64,000 nucleotides of DNA from Ahaetulla prasina (Eukaryota > Chordata > Lepidosauria > Squamata > Colubridae). Below the pieces are notes generated by a model. That model saw nothing but the letters and a program-made list of their open reading frames with translations, ran no database searches and was not told the origin of the DNA. Below are positions 10,401-23,500 of this stretch, piece by piece. Within the stretch, counting starts at the first letter, position 1; each line of letters begins with the position of its first letter. The translations under genes were made by a program, and so were the position numbers. The DNA is taken from contig NC_080540.1 of NCBI RefSeq assembly GCF_028640845.1, forward strand, positions 169,513,752-169,577,751, given 5' to 3'.

Positions 10401-13400
10401 AAATGTTTTGGGCTAGAATCCCACAAGTGACTGACATCCTAATACCCAAGCTCCTTGCGATATTCTAGAAATCATCCCATACCAAGATGTCATCTGGTCT
10501 TGTCTTACCAACTAGCAATGCTAGGTGGCAAGCTAACACAGTGTTTGCCAAACAGAAGGCTCCAATGAAAGCTCCTGATTGGTCTTGCTGCTCCATATCT
10601 GAGCCAATAGCAGGGGAGAAAAGATCAGGTGGACTATAGCAGTAGGGTGAAAGTCCTGCTTGGTGAAGAAAGATGAACAGCGACATAGCCTGTGGAAAGC
10701 AGGACCTGAATAGGCTGGTGCAGTGGGAGAAGAAAGGGAGGGAGGGAGGGAAGGAGGGGTGCTGTATTTCCCTTAGAGAAAAATCAGACTACTGCTTCTT
10801 TGAAAAAGAGAAATTGCTGATGTGTCCCAGATGTTCCTAGAACAAGAGGGTATATTAGTGGGTCATATAGGAGTAGAAGAGGAAATGAATGAAGGCTCCA
10901 GTGTTTTTCTCATTAGTCCAAGAGCCCATTCTGCATTGCTAAGAGGAGAGGGAGTCCACAAAGAAGCATCTAAGATGGACTTAACTCCTGGCATTCTCTG
11001 AAAGCTTGAATCCAGCCAAAGACTATTTTTGTGACATTGTATGTACCCAGAATGTGTCATCAGTCACAACTGGACAATTATGTATAAGTTGTTTTCTTTT
11101 CTTTTTCCTTCTTCTTCTCTTTCTTTTGAACCACCATTGTTAATAACATATTTTCTGAGTCTGTTTTAGGCAGGGGGAGGGAGGGCAGGCATTCCTCTTG
11201 CCCAAAACCTCACATCTCCCTGCTAACCATGCTGAGTTATACATCCATCTGTCTGCAACATTGAGCTACAGTCTGAGAAACCTTGCACCCAAAAAATAGG
11301 AGTTTACTGTTAAGATACTGTAAGAATCTTTCATGCTTTTATTGCAATACGGTTTTTAAAGGACTTTCTTGTAGTACTGCTGTCATACTGGTTTGTTTGT
11401 TTTTTCATTAGAAACAAATCCAGGAGATCCTGCCTCTGTCTTCATAAAATATTTTAAAAAGAAAGAAACCTGAAGGATTTATTTATTTATTTATTTATTT
11501 ATTTTGTCACAACATCATACAAAAAGATTATATAGTATATAAACATATATATGAGTAAATGTTAGGAGGTATAAGCATATATATATATACAGGAAGAAGA
11601 AAAGAAAAACAATAGGACAGGAACGGTAGGCACGTTTGTGCGCTTATGCACGCCCCTTATGGTCCTCTTAGGAATGGGGTGAGGTCAATAGTAGAAAGTT
11701 TTTGGTTAAAGCTTTTAGGATTATGAGAAGAGACCACAGAGTCAGGTAAAGTATTCCAAGCACTGATGATTCTGTTACAGAAGTCATATTTTCTGCAATC
11801 TAGATTAAAGCGGTTAACATTAAGTTTAAATCTATTGGTTGCCCTTGTATTATTGCAATTAAAGCTGAAGTAGTCTTTGACAGGAAGGACATTACAATAG
11901 ATGATTCTGTGAGTTAAACTTAGGTCTTGTCGAAGGCAATGGAGTTCCAAGTTTTCTAAGCCTAGGATTTCAAGTCTGGTGGGATAAGGTATTTTGTTGT
12001 TTTCAGAGGAATGGAGAACTCTTCTTGTAAAATATTTCTGGACACGTTCAATTGTATTGATGTCAGAGATGTGGTGAGGGTTCCAAACAGGTGAGCTGTA
12101 TTCTAGAATTGGTCTAGCGAATGTTTTATATGCTCTGGTTAGTAGTGTGGTGTTTTTGGAAAAGAAGCTATGCAAAATTAGGTTTACAACTCTTAGAGCT
12201 TTTTTTGCTATGTAGTTGCAGTGGGCTTTGGTACTTAGATCATTTGACATGAAAACTCCAAGGTCTTTAACGGGATGGGGGTCGTCTGTAAGGTAATGTC
12301 CATCTAGTATGTACTTAGTTGTTGGGTTCTTTTTTCCTATAGGTAAGACTGAGCATTTGCTGGTTGAAATTTGAAGCTGCCAATTTTTAGACCAAGCGGA
12401 TAGATGATCAAGGTCGTTTTGAATGATAGAAGTATTGTCTGTCGTGTTAAATAGTTTGACATCATCAGCAAAGAGAACACAATTACTTGAGATGTGGTCA
12501 CAAAGATCATTAATGTATAGTATAAAGAGTGTTGGTCCAAGGACGCTGCCTTGAGGAACGCCACTCATGACAGGAACATGATTATTATTTTTTTGTATTT
12601 ATATCCCGCCCTTCTCCGAAGACTCAGGGCGGCTTACACTATGTCAAGCAATAGTCTTCATCCATTTGTATACTATATACAAAGTCAACTTATTGCCCCC
12701 CAACAATCTGGGTCCTCATTTTACCTACATTATAAAGGATGGAAGGCTGAGTCAACCTTGGGCCTGGTGGGACTTAAACCTGCAATATTGCAAGCAGTTG
12801 CTGTTAATAATAGGCTGCATTAGCCTGTTGCGCCACCAGAGGCCCATATTTGATAAAGCATTGCCAATTTTGACCACTTGTTGTCTGTTAGACAGAAAAG
12901 CAGATATCCATTTGTGGAGGGGTCCTGAGATGCCATAGGATGTTAGTTTTAGGAGAAGTTTATCGTGTACTACTGAGTCAAAAGCTTTGCAGAAGTCTAT
13001 GTAGATTGCATCTATTGATTTGCCTTGATCGAGATTTGAAGTCCATATGTTTTTGCAGTGGAGAAGTTGTAAGTTACATGATAATTTTTTCCTGAAACCA
13101 AATTGTTTGTTGGAGAGTAGGTTGTTAGTTTCTAAGTGTGAGGTAATGGATTGGTTGATGATAGATTCCATGACTTTGCAGGTGACGCAGCAAAGGGAGA
13201 TCGGTCTGTAGTTTTCGACTAAGCTGGGGTCTCCTTTTTTGAAGATAGGGATGACTGTGGCTAGTGACCAAAGTTTGGGAAGAGAACTGGTAGTGAAAGC
13301 TTTATCAAAGATAATACTTAGGGGTTCTGCTATATTAATGGAAAGTTTTTTTAAGAAATATGCACATAGTCCATCGGGTCCAATAGAAAGCGATGGTTTT

Positions 13401-14429
13401 AAGTTGTGAAGAGCTTTTCCAACGTTGTCTTCTGTGAAATCTATATGAGTTAAATCATCATAGTCATTGCTGGTTCGTTTGTGGAATGTCGGATATGTGT
13501 TATCAGAGTTAACAAAAACTGAGCCAAAGAAAATGTTGAAGAGGTTTGCTTTGACTGTTTCGTCATTGCATTCTTTGTTGTTAGAATCTTTTAGTGGTGG
13601 AATGGATCTTGAGTCTTTAAGTTTATTGTTGACAAAATTATAAAAGGCACGATTGGAATTTGTGCGTAGAAGGTTCTCTTCTTGCTTGGTGTGGTAATTT
13701 GTGCATTCAGTTTTTATTTGGTTGCATATGCTTCTGTAGCGGTTTTTGAAATTTGTAACATAGCCTTTTTTGTTTCTTTTCCAGAAGGATTTTTTTTTTT
13801 GATTGAAGCTTTTTTATTGATATGGGTAGTTTGTTTTTCTTGGTCATGGTAGTCATTTGTGGTACATATAGTTTAATGACTCTATTGATTTCAAGTAGGA
13901 AGACTCTATAGTGATCATCAGCAGTTATGCAGGTTGCAAACAGATTTTGCCAGTCCAGAAATGAAAGATCGTTGTTTATAAGGTTGTAATTGGCTTTTAT
14001 GAAGTTGTAGTTGGGAATACTGTTGTTATGACGATTTAAGTATGGACGTATATTGAGACGAAAATCAATCATGCAGTGGTCACTGTTGGAAAAAGGTTCT
14101 TTAATTTGTAGTCCGTAAATTGAGTTTGAATTGTTGCGGAAGATGAGGTCAAGGCAGTTGTTGAGTCTTGTATTGTTAGTTACAAGTTGTTCAAGACCTA
14201 GGTTTGTAACAGCATTGTATAGTGTAGTATGGATTGGGTCAGTTGAACATTCATTAGTTGTCCAGTTAATGAGAGGTAGATTTAGGTCACCCAGGAAAAT
14301 GAGAGGATATGGGCAAGAGGTAGCCCATGTTAGCATTGAGGTTAGCATATTATACCTTATTAATAACATGCCCTTCTCTAGATAGATTATGGATCATGAT
14401 AAATAATAGATGATAGATAGATAGATGAT

Positions 14430-14490
<61 letters not shown>

Positions 14491-14491
14491 C

Positions 14492-14546
<55 letters not shown>

Positions 14547-17500
14547 ATGGATATATATAATGATAATTCTATCAACCACACAGAGAGAGGGGGGATTATA
14601 GATAGGTAGAAAGAGACAGACAGAGACAGAGATGCATGTATTTTTTCTCTACCCATATACCAATATGCTCTATTAAATTTAGCAACAGCCTGGCATTACA
14701 ACAATATAACCAATTCCATCACTTCTGTTATTATTTTTTCCTCCACTTCCATTATCCGGAGGAATGGCAGGCCTCCATAATATTTGCATGGCTGTTTATC
14801 CCCTAAACAAGGAGAAATTGGCTTTATTGACAGGATTCTATCCAGTCAATAGCAAAGAATGTTGGAAATTATAGCTCAGTATTTCACAGAGAGACCAAAC
14901 AGATGCCCCGTATGCCTATTTCATAGGCTATGTGCTGTGGCATCCCGGGGAAAGTGCCGGTGAATTAACAGCTGAACTGGAATCTCTTCTCTTCTCATAA
15001 AGTGTGTTAATTTTTCACCAGTAGTGGAAGATTATTCATTTCCCACAGTGAAACATACCAGACCATCATAGCTGTGGCTATGATAGTTAACGATGCCCTG
15101 TTTCTCCAGAAGGTAGAAACGAATCCAGTTGTGGAATCCAGATACTTTTTCTTTCTTGATTTCTCCTAGAAAGAACCATAAACAAATGAACAGATGAATT
15201 TATATTCATAACGAAAATTATAAGTCATGCAATATAATTCCTTGCACTTTATACAGTGCAAGTATAAGTTAAGAAAGAGCTTTCCTCCAGCCTATCAATA
15301 AGAAAAGCCTAAGAAAATAATTCAGGCTTGTCATTCTTCGAAGTGCTTTCTGAAACACAGGAGAACTTTACCAAGTTCGCTATGTTACGTTCGGGAGGTA
15401 ACGAGGCTGGAGACCAGGGTAGTGACAACAGCTCTTTAATATATGGTGAACCCAGCAACCAGGCTGGGGAAAAACCTCTCCTTATATACAGTTCAACCGG
15501 CGGCTTTAACCAATCAGCAACGTGCTTGTTTCCCGCCAAAATATTTAAAGATACATTACACTCCTTCCCTCCCAGAAAACACTTTACCCATATTTACAAG
15601 ATATTTACATATTATTTTTCAACGTAATCACGCAAATAGACTGGGCGTCTCCTGACTCTTTCGGACCTGCGCAGTACATTCCCTGGGAGTGGGTCGAGCT
15701 GACTGGAGGGGCTGTTTGCTCCTCTCAGCTCCTTCTCTAGGCCATCCGGCCCTGGATTATTAGCAGAGTCGTCCCTGCTGTTTTCTACTGGAACCTGTGG
15801 GCGTCGCTGGACCTCCGGAAACTCAGATAAGTCCTGCGATTTTTCCGGGTTTGAGTCAGCTGTGGAGTCAAACATTGTATAGTCAGGGCCCGTTTCGACT
15901 AATTCAGATTGTTCGGCTATGCGTTTACGTATTTGGTCTATGTGGCGCCTCCATACTCGGCCGTCCTTTAACTCTACCAAGTATGATTTTGGACCTGTTC
16001 TGTTTAGGATTTGTCCTGCTATCCAGGTTGGGCCTTCACCATAGTTGTGTGCCCACACTCGGTCTCCTATTTCCATTTTTCTTGTTTTTCCTATTTCCCC
16101 CTTGTAACCCTCCGGCGTATAGTTTGGATTTAAATGGTCTAGGGGGCACCTGAGCTTTCGGCCCATTAGTAATTCGGCTGGGCTTCTGCCGGTTGTGACA
16201 CAGGGGGTTCTGTGTTGGACGGCCAGGAAAACATCGATTTTTGTTTGCCAGTCGCCTGGCTTAAGTCTGGACAATGCCTCTTTTGCGCTCCGGACGAAAC
16301 GCTCTGCAAGGCCATTCGTCGCAGGGTGGAAAGGCGCCGAGAGGGCATGTCGGATGCCCTCTTCTGCCAAGTACTCCTCAAATTGGGTTGCCGTGAATTG
16401 CGGGCCGTTATCGGAAACTAGCGTGTCGGGCAAACCATGGGTTACAAATAGGTGCCGTAGGACTGAGATCACGGCCTCGGCTGTCATGGATCTCATGAGA
16501 ATGATTTCCAGCCATTTGGAGTAGGCATCGACTACTACCAGGAAGGTTTGGCCGTGGAAGGGGCCGGCAAAATCAATGTGTATTCTAGACCAGGGCCCCT
16601 GGGGTCTCTCCCATTCCCGAACCGGGGCCGTTGGGGGTAGCGGTCTGGACTCTTGGCAGGCCTGACACTTCCCTACCCTTTCAGCAATTTCTGAGTCCAT
16701 TAAGGGCCACCATACATAGCTTCTCGCTAAGCCCTTCATCCTTACGATCCCTGGGTGCCCCTCGTGAAGGAGATCCAACACCCTGTTCCTCAATTTCTCT
16801 GGGATCACCACTCGATCCCCCCATAGCAGGCACCCCCCTTGAGCCGACAGTTCCCCACGTTTTTTTACAAACTCTTTAAAACGCTCGCCCGGCGCAGCGG
16901 GCCACCCTCTTTGTACCCAACCAAGTACAGTTCTTAAAATAATGTCTCGGTATGACGCCCGAGCCACCTCCTTAGATGTGACTGGGCCAGAGTCCAGAGA
17001 GTCAATCAACAGTATGGGCGTCCCCGGAGTGGGGTCCTCGATCGCCCCTGGTAGTGGGCATCTGCTTAATGCGTCCTCATGCCCCAACTCTTTTCCCGGT
17101 CGATGCCACAGTTTGTAGGAGTAGGCGGCCAAAAAGATAGTCCATCGGGTCAATCGGGGCGAAAGTGCCACGGGCGTTGGGCGGTCCCCCGCCAGTAACC
17201 CTAACAGTGGTCTATGGTCTGTAACAATTTCAAAGTCTCTACCAAAAACGTATTCGTGAAACTTTTTTACCCCTGACACTATAGCTAGAGCTTCCTTATC
17301 CAACTGACTGTAGTTCCTCTCTGTCGAGGACATCGTTCTGGAATAGAAGGCTATTGGGGCTTCTGTGCCATTTGGAAGCCTGTGGCTGAGCACAGCCCCC
17401 ACCCCGTAAGGGGAAGCATCGCAAACTAATACCAATGGCATTGTGCTATGATACTGTATGAGTAAACTATCGCTTGATAGTAGATGTTTTACTGCTTCGA

Positions 17501-20500
17501 AAGCCCTAGCTTCCGTCTTTCCCCAAGACCAAGCAGTATTCTTTCCCAGTAACTTATGTAGCGGCTCGGCAACGGTTGCCTTATTTTTCAAAAAGACCGC
17601 GTAAAAGTTCACTAGACCCAGGAATGCCTGTAGCTCTGCTTTGTTTTTAGGCGCTGGAGCCTTTCTTATTGCCTTGACCTTGCTTTCAGTGGGGTGGATT
17701 CCTTCCTTGTCTATTCTGTAGCCTAAGAACTCTACAGATTCTACCCCTATTTGGCATTTGTTCACTTTAACCTTTAGACCGGCTGACCGGAAAATGCCCA
17801 GAACTTTTCTCAAACGTTCCCCCAATTCTTCTAAATTTTCGGCTGATACCAATACATCATCGAAATAGGGGACTACCCCCGGGAGCCCTTGCAGAAGTCG
17901 CTCCATTAAATTTTGAAATAGACCAGGAGCCACACTCACCCCAAACTGTAACCGGGTACACTTGAAAGCACCTCTGTGAGTCACAATTGTCTGGGCTTCG
18001 GCTGTGTTGGCGTCTACGGGCAGTTGTTGATAGGCTTGGGCCAAATCTAACTTGGCAAAAACGTGCCCTTGCCCCAGCGAGTGCAGCAAGTGTTGCACCA
18101 CGGGGACCGGGTAAGCGCTTTTTTGCAAGGCTTTGTTTAACGTCGCCTTGTAGTCAGCGCAGATTCTAACTGACCCATCTGGTTTCACTGGGGTGACGAT
18201 TGGCGTCTCCCACTTTGCGTGATCGACTGGCACCAGAATCCCCTGACTGATGAGCTTGTCTATCTCCTTGTCAATTTTGGGTTTAAGGGCAAAAGGGACT
18301 CTCCTTGCCTTTAACCGAATGGGGGCTACCTGGGGGTCTAAATTGAAGGAAATAGGGGTCCCCTTGTACTTGCCCAGGCAGTCCTTGAAGACATCTTCGA
18401 ACTCGTTCATGAGTGTGTCTTTTAGGTTAAAGTCACTTCTGTAGATGCCAGTCACTCCCATGCCCAATGCACGGAACCAGTCCAGTCCCAACAAACTTGG
18501 CAGGGTCCCCTCGACTATCGTGATGGGCAGGGTCTTCTTGTGTGGTCCGTACTCGACGCGGACGGAGGTGGTCCCTCGAACAGGGATGCGATTCCCTTGG
18601 TAGTCGTGAACTCGTAGCCGCTGTGTTTGCAGTTTGCGTTTGGCGATTCTCGGCAACGTTTTCGCAAAAGTGTCCCAGGACATGATTGTGATCGCTGACC
18701 CGGTGTCCACTTCTAGTCGGCACGGCACTCCTTCGATTTTTGGTTTGGTGAAGATCTTCTTCTCGACACGGGTTGCTGCACGACCTATGATCACGGTCGT
18801 TCGGTTTGAGTTCGCGCCCTTTTTGTTTTGACCAATCGCGGGTCGCCTTGCCGATCCTGCGCTCTGATTGGTTGGTTTGAATTTTCGGCGGGAAGGTTGG
18901 GGTGCTCGACAGACTTGAGCCAGGTGCCCCTTCTTCTCGCACCGCCGACATGTAGCGTCCTTGAACTTGCATCGTTGACGCTGGTGTTGCCCTCCGCAAC
19001 TTCCGCATTCATCCCGGTCTTCTTTGCCCCTTCTCTCGGTGAGGCAAACTCCTTCCTCATCCTCGCCGTCTGATTTCTTCATTGTGGACCGGGGTTGATT
19101 TCGCGCTCGCGCTCGCCGATGGCGTGAGTGGCTTTTGTAGGGTTTCCGCCGCTTGGGTGGACATTTCATGAGCTCTGGCTTCGTCCAGAGCGTTTGCCAG
19201 CGTTAGATTGCTTTTTGATAGCAGCCGCCTCCGCAAACGAATGTCTCTGACCCCACGGATGAGTTGCTCTAACAGCTCCTCATCCAAGTCTCGGTACCCA
19301 CAGTCCTTGGAGGCTTTTCGCAGGGCGGCCATGTAATCGCTGATGGATTCGCCCTCTTGCTGTCTGCGCTCTCCAAATTCAAAACGCCGTACGTATTTGG
19401 ACGGTGTTGGCGCGAAATGGTTCTTCAATAGATTTTGCAGAGTTTGCCACGATACCGATTGTACCGGCGTTGGCTCTGCCAGGGCTTCCGCGATGTCGAT
19501 GACCTCGGGACCGCAGTGGCTCAGGAAATATGCCCTTTTGCGGTTGTCTGGAACTCCTTGCAGTTCGTTTGCCTCTAGGAAGCTTTCGAAACGGGTCATG
19601 TACGTTCCCCATTTCTCCCTGGCTGGGTCAAACGGTGCGGGCGGAGTGTAGCTGGCCATCTCCGCGTTTCTGCCCTGAGTTTGCTGGGTTCGGTTCTTCC
19701 GTGCGTTCAGCTCGTTCCTGGTGCTCTTTAGCCTCGAGATCCCACCTTCGTCGCCAGTGTTACGTTCGGGAGGTAACGAGGCTGGAGACCAGGGTAGTGA
19801 CAACAGCTCTTTAATATATGGTGAACCCAGCAACCAGGCTGGGGAAAAACCTCTCCTTATATACAGTTCAACCGGCGGCTTTAACCAATCAGCAACGTGC
19901 TTGTTTCCCGCCAAAATATTTAAAGATACATTACACGCTATATTTTGACCGAGGGATAAATAGGAAGAATGATAGTAGCAAAAAGGAAGACATGGGTAAA
20001 GCTTAATGGAAAGGCAAAATGAAATGGAATCACTAAAGGATATGATGGTTGGAAATTCAAAGAGATGGAGCCCAAGAAACCTAATGAACTTCTTCTGCAA
20101 GTTGAACTACATAGACCATTCTCCCATATTTGGTGAGCCTCAATAATGTTGAGGTCATGTGCAGCTGTATTTCGAAGCAGCATGAGGGGTTCCCAAATAG
20201 GGAATATCTTTAAAAGTTAATCCAAATCAGTTTATATCAGCAAGCCCTTCATCCTGTCAAGGTCATCAGTTCGCTTTTAGCAGAACTGTCTTTAGTTTGC
20301 CATAAACTTCCATCTTTTAAGGGATAAAATGTGCTAAAACAGTAAGACAGACAAATTGTGGTTGTACTGGTAGTCCTTGAGTTACAACAGCAATTGGGAC
20401 TGGGAACCCTGTCACTAAGTGACGCAGTTGTAAAGTTGCAATATCGTGTGATCATGATTGCTTAATGACAGCAGTCCGAGGAATCCCAATTGATGGTTGT

Positions 20501-23500
20501 TGTGAGCTACCCAGAGTTGCTTACAATAGGCTGCCAGATAAATCTAATAAATAAATAAAGACTTCATATGATCCTGATTTGCATCTTCCTGCTGACTTCC
20601 CCATTGACTTTGCTTGTGGGAAGCTGGCAGGGATCGCTCTGATTGCAATCATGTGCCTGTGGGGATGCTGCAACAGCCAGAACTTCAAGAACTCATTGTG
20701 AATCTCCCTCATTCAGCACTGTCATATCTTTGAGTAGTTGCTGAATGGAAAGCTCATAACCCAAGGACTACCTGCAATTAAATATATGAAAGAACCTCAA
20801 CTTGGTTTAACTAAACCTACCTAGAAAGACATGTTCGAAGCCACTGGAGTCATCATCCTCGCCTCTGGAATAAAGGCCAAACCACATCTTTTTCAGATCG
20901 TCAACAAACTCTGCTTCTGTGTCATAACGATCTAGGATGGAGATACAGATGGATGGCCAACAATCATTGATTCCTCATTACCCAAAGAGCCCACAAAGAA
21001 TACTCACATCATCCCAACAGTGCTCTGTGGAGCAGAGATATTTTGAAAGAAATCCAAAGTAGACATGTTTGGCAGAGATGGGAAGAAGGTTGGGAGAAAA
21101 ATGTGCTCTTTGAAATTGTTGTCCACAACTTTCACATCAATTCTGAAAATGTCAAATTTGTTTGCTTTAGGAATCATAGGTTATGAGAGTGCTGCAAATC
21201 ATCTTGTATGTTACTTTCCTCAGTCACAGAACTATTTCCAGAAACTTCTGAGAGAATGGAAACTTGATCTATTCATCCATACACTCAGCAAAAACAGATG
21301 CAACTTCCATGTGATCCAATGTTAGACTACAAAGAAGGAGTTTGACAGCAAAGCCAATTTTTTGGAGGAACTGAGAGCTCCCAATGCTAAGCATAAGGTA
21401 AAAGTAAAGGTTCCCCTCGCACATATGTGCTAGTCGTTCCCGACTTTAGAGGGCGGTGCTCAACTCCGTTTCAAAGCTGAAGAGCCAGGACTGTCTGAAG
21501 ACGTCTCCGTGGTCATGTGACCAGCATGACTAAATGCCTAAGGCACATAGAACACAGTTACCTTCCCACCAAAGGTGGTTTTTTCTACTTTCATTTTTTA
21601 CGTGCTTTTGAACTGCTAGGTTGGCAGAAGCTGGGACAAGTAACGGGAGCTCACCCAGTTACATGGCACTAAGGATTCAAACTACTGAAACTGCCGACCT
21701 TTTGGTCAACAAGCTCAGCATCTTAGCCACTGAGCCACCGCGTCCCTAAGCTAAGCATAATTATATACAAAATTTACAACAACCCTGGTCAAATTGTAGG
21801 TTTTAGTGAATTCCCCAAGAGAATAGAAAGCAAATTTCTAGAAATATATTTAGCTTTATACCATGTACAGACTATGTAGGCTTCTGTTCACTTTGGAATG
21901 AAATTTGACTAGGGCTGCCTATTGTTTTTTCATGCAACCATGCATTCTACAAGGTCCACCTGGGATAAATATGTTGGGATTTTTGCCCTGAGCAGAACAT
22001 TGAGGTTGACCCCTTCTACGGTTCTGTGATTCTGTATAAAATAATGTTCATCGTACCTCAATTACCAAAAACTTACTTTTTCTGTAAAGAAACGTATATA
22101 GCTCTTTCATGACCTCAGTGTTCATGATCTCCTGGAGGAAATTGTCCTGTTCCTTCATCTGTTCTTTCGTGAATTTCTCCACCATCCCAACATGTGCATT
22201 ATAATTATCCAATAGTTTGATGAAACTGGCATAAGTTGGCCTTGAGAAGAGTTTCTCATGGTTGACATAGCTGAAGAGCCTGCCCAATGAAAAACCATTT
22301 GGAGTGAGGCTGGCCTACAATTTCCCAAAGGCTCAAGATTCATCCCACCTTCCATAACAAATTGGAAAAGTGATTTAATTTAATTAATTAATTAATTTCA
22401 TTAATGTATACATATCTGAGATGGCTTTCCTACCATATAATTGTGGTGATGAGAGCCACCTACCGCCTTCCCTATTTCTGTCAAGCAGCGATAGACATAT
22501 GTCCTTTCAGGATCCATTCCAAATGGATTGTAATTAGTCAGTATTCTGCCTTAGATAAAAGGCAGAGACAATTGGTTCTTCCTAATCACCTCAGCCTTAT
22601 TGGACATCGATTTTTTAATGTAGCAGCCCCTGGGTTTGAACCTGGCATTTTTTTTTTTCTACATGAAAAAGCAATATTTTTGTCATCAAAATTGGACTCC
22701 TGCTGTAGTTCCTATGCTCCTGGAATGCATTACTATGGTTGAATGAACATAAATATGTAATAAGTATAGCAGTCATTATTTATTACTATTATTTATTATT
22801 GTTATTTTGATATAGTCATCAATAAATATTTCCAGCTCCAAATTTAGAAACAAGAATGCTAAATAGTTATTTTTTCCTATTTTTCCATCTCTTGAATTTT
22901 GGTTATCTGGAATTTTGGTTGTCTGTCATCATTCCAATTGCCTATGTTCACTTTGTGGTTTACATTAGGTTAAACTTACTGTTCTGGGGATTTATCTTCC
23001 TGCCCATTTGTTTTGGAAGTGAAGTATTGCTTGTTCAGGACAATGTCAGACTCCTCTGCTCTGTTGTGGTCGCTATGATAAATCTTCTCTGATACTTCTT
23101 GTAGTTCTTCATCGGTTATAGTATTGTCTGTGTATGAGAATCCTTCTGTTGGAAAAATAATTATTTTAGCTTAAAGTCATTTGAATCAGTCACTGGGGCA
23201 AAGCTGCTTAGAAGGAACTCGGTATGTCTAGTTTAATAAAAAGAAGGACTAGGGGAGACATGATAGCTGTGTTCCAATATCTCAGGGGTTGCCACAAAGA
23301 AGAGGGAGTCGGGCTGTTCTCCAAAGCACCTGAGGGTAGAACAAGAAACAATGGGTGGAAACTGATCAAGGAAAGAAGCAGCTTAGAACTAAGGAGAAAT
23401 TTCCTGACAGTTAGAACAATTAATCAGTGGAACAACTTGCCTGCAGAAGTTGTGAATGCTCCAACACTGAAAATTTTAAAGAAAATGTTGGATAACCATC

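Larger units (their letters stand above)
11478..14380 (-). mobile_element. CR1/L2-group LINE, family A copy 1 (5'-truncated, SINE inside)
   Basis: On the minus strand this holds the C-terminal part of an AP-endonuclease ([10 protein letters not shown], then SDH in NSDHCM, 14369-13707), then a reverse transcriptase in two frames (13171-12752 and 12568-11657). The RT shows [11 protein letters not shown] and the catalytic FADD. The protein ends with the LINE-type C-terminus [12 protein letters not shown]. The 3' end is TGTGACAAAAT followed by (AAAT)n at 11478-11505. Stops and frame breaks between 13171 and 13707 and the SINE at 12574-12844 make it inactive. Four more 3'-anchored copies exist in the window. 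Confidence 0.85.
15383..19935 (-). mobile_element. Complete Ty3/Gypsy LTR retrotransposon (Mag-like), apparently intact
   Basis: 4553 bp on the minus strand. It has 178-bp LTRs that look identical, TG...CA ends, and a 5-bp target duplication cgcta (15378-15382, 19936-19940). In order it carries a primer binding site, gag, pol (zinc knuckles, protease, RT, RNase H, integrase) and a polypurine tract. The domain order with integrase last places it in Ty3/Gypsy; double CCHC knuckles and the style of gag suggest the Mag lineage (inference). There is no envelope frame. It sits in an ENDOU intron in the same orientation as the gene. Confidence 0.95.

Noticed and set aside
14387..14656. Repeated CLSV/YLSI frames
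   Set aside because: Translation of GATA/GACA repeats.
18433..19060. Alternative minus-strand frames over the gag-pol junction
   Set aside because: Out-of-frame readings of pol; the pol frame itself holds the zinc knuckles and protease.
21740..21760. Possible tRNA genes at SINE heads (also near 25660, 36430, 44660 and 62661)
   Set aside because: A and B boxes are present but cloverleaf pairing and 3' ends are replaced by SINE bodies.
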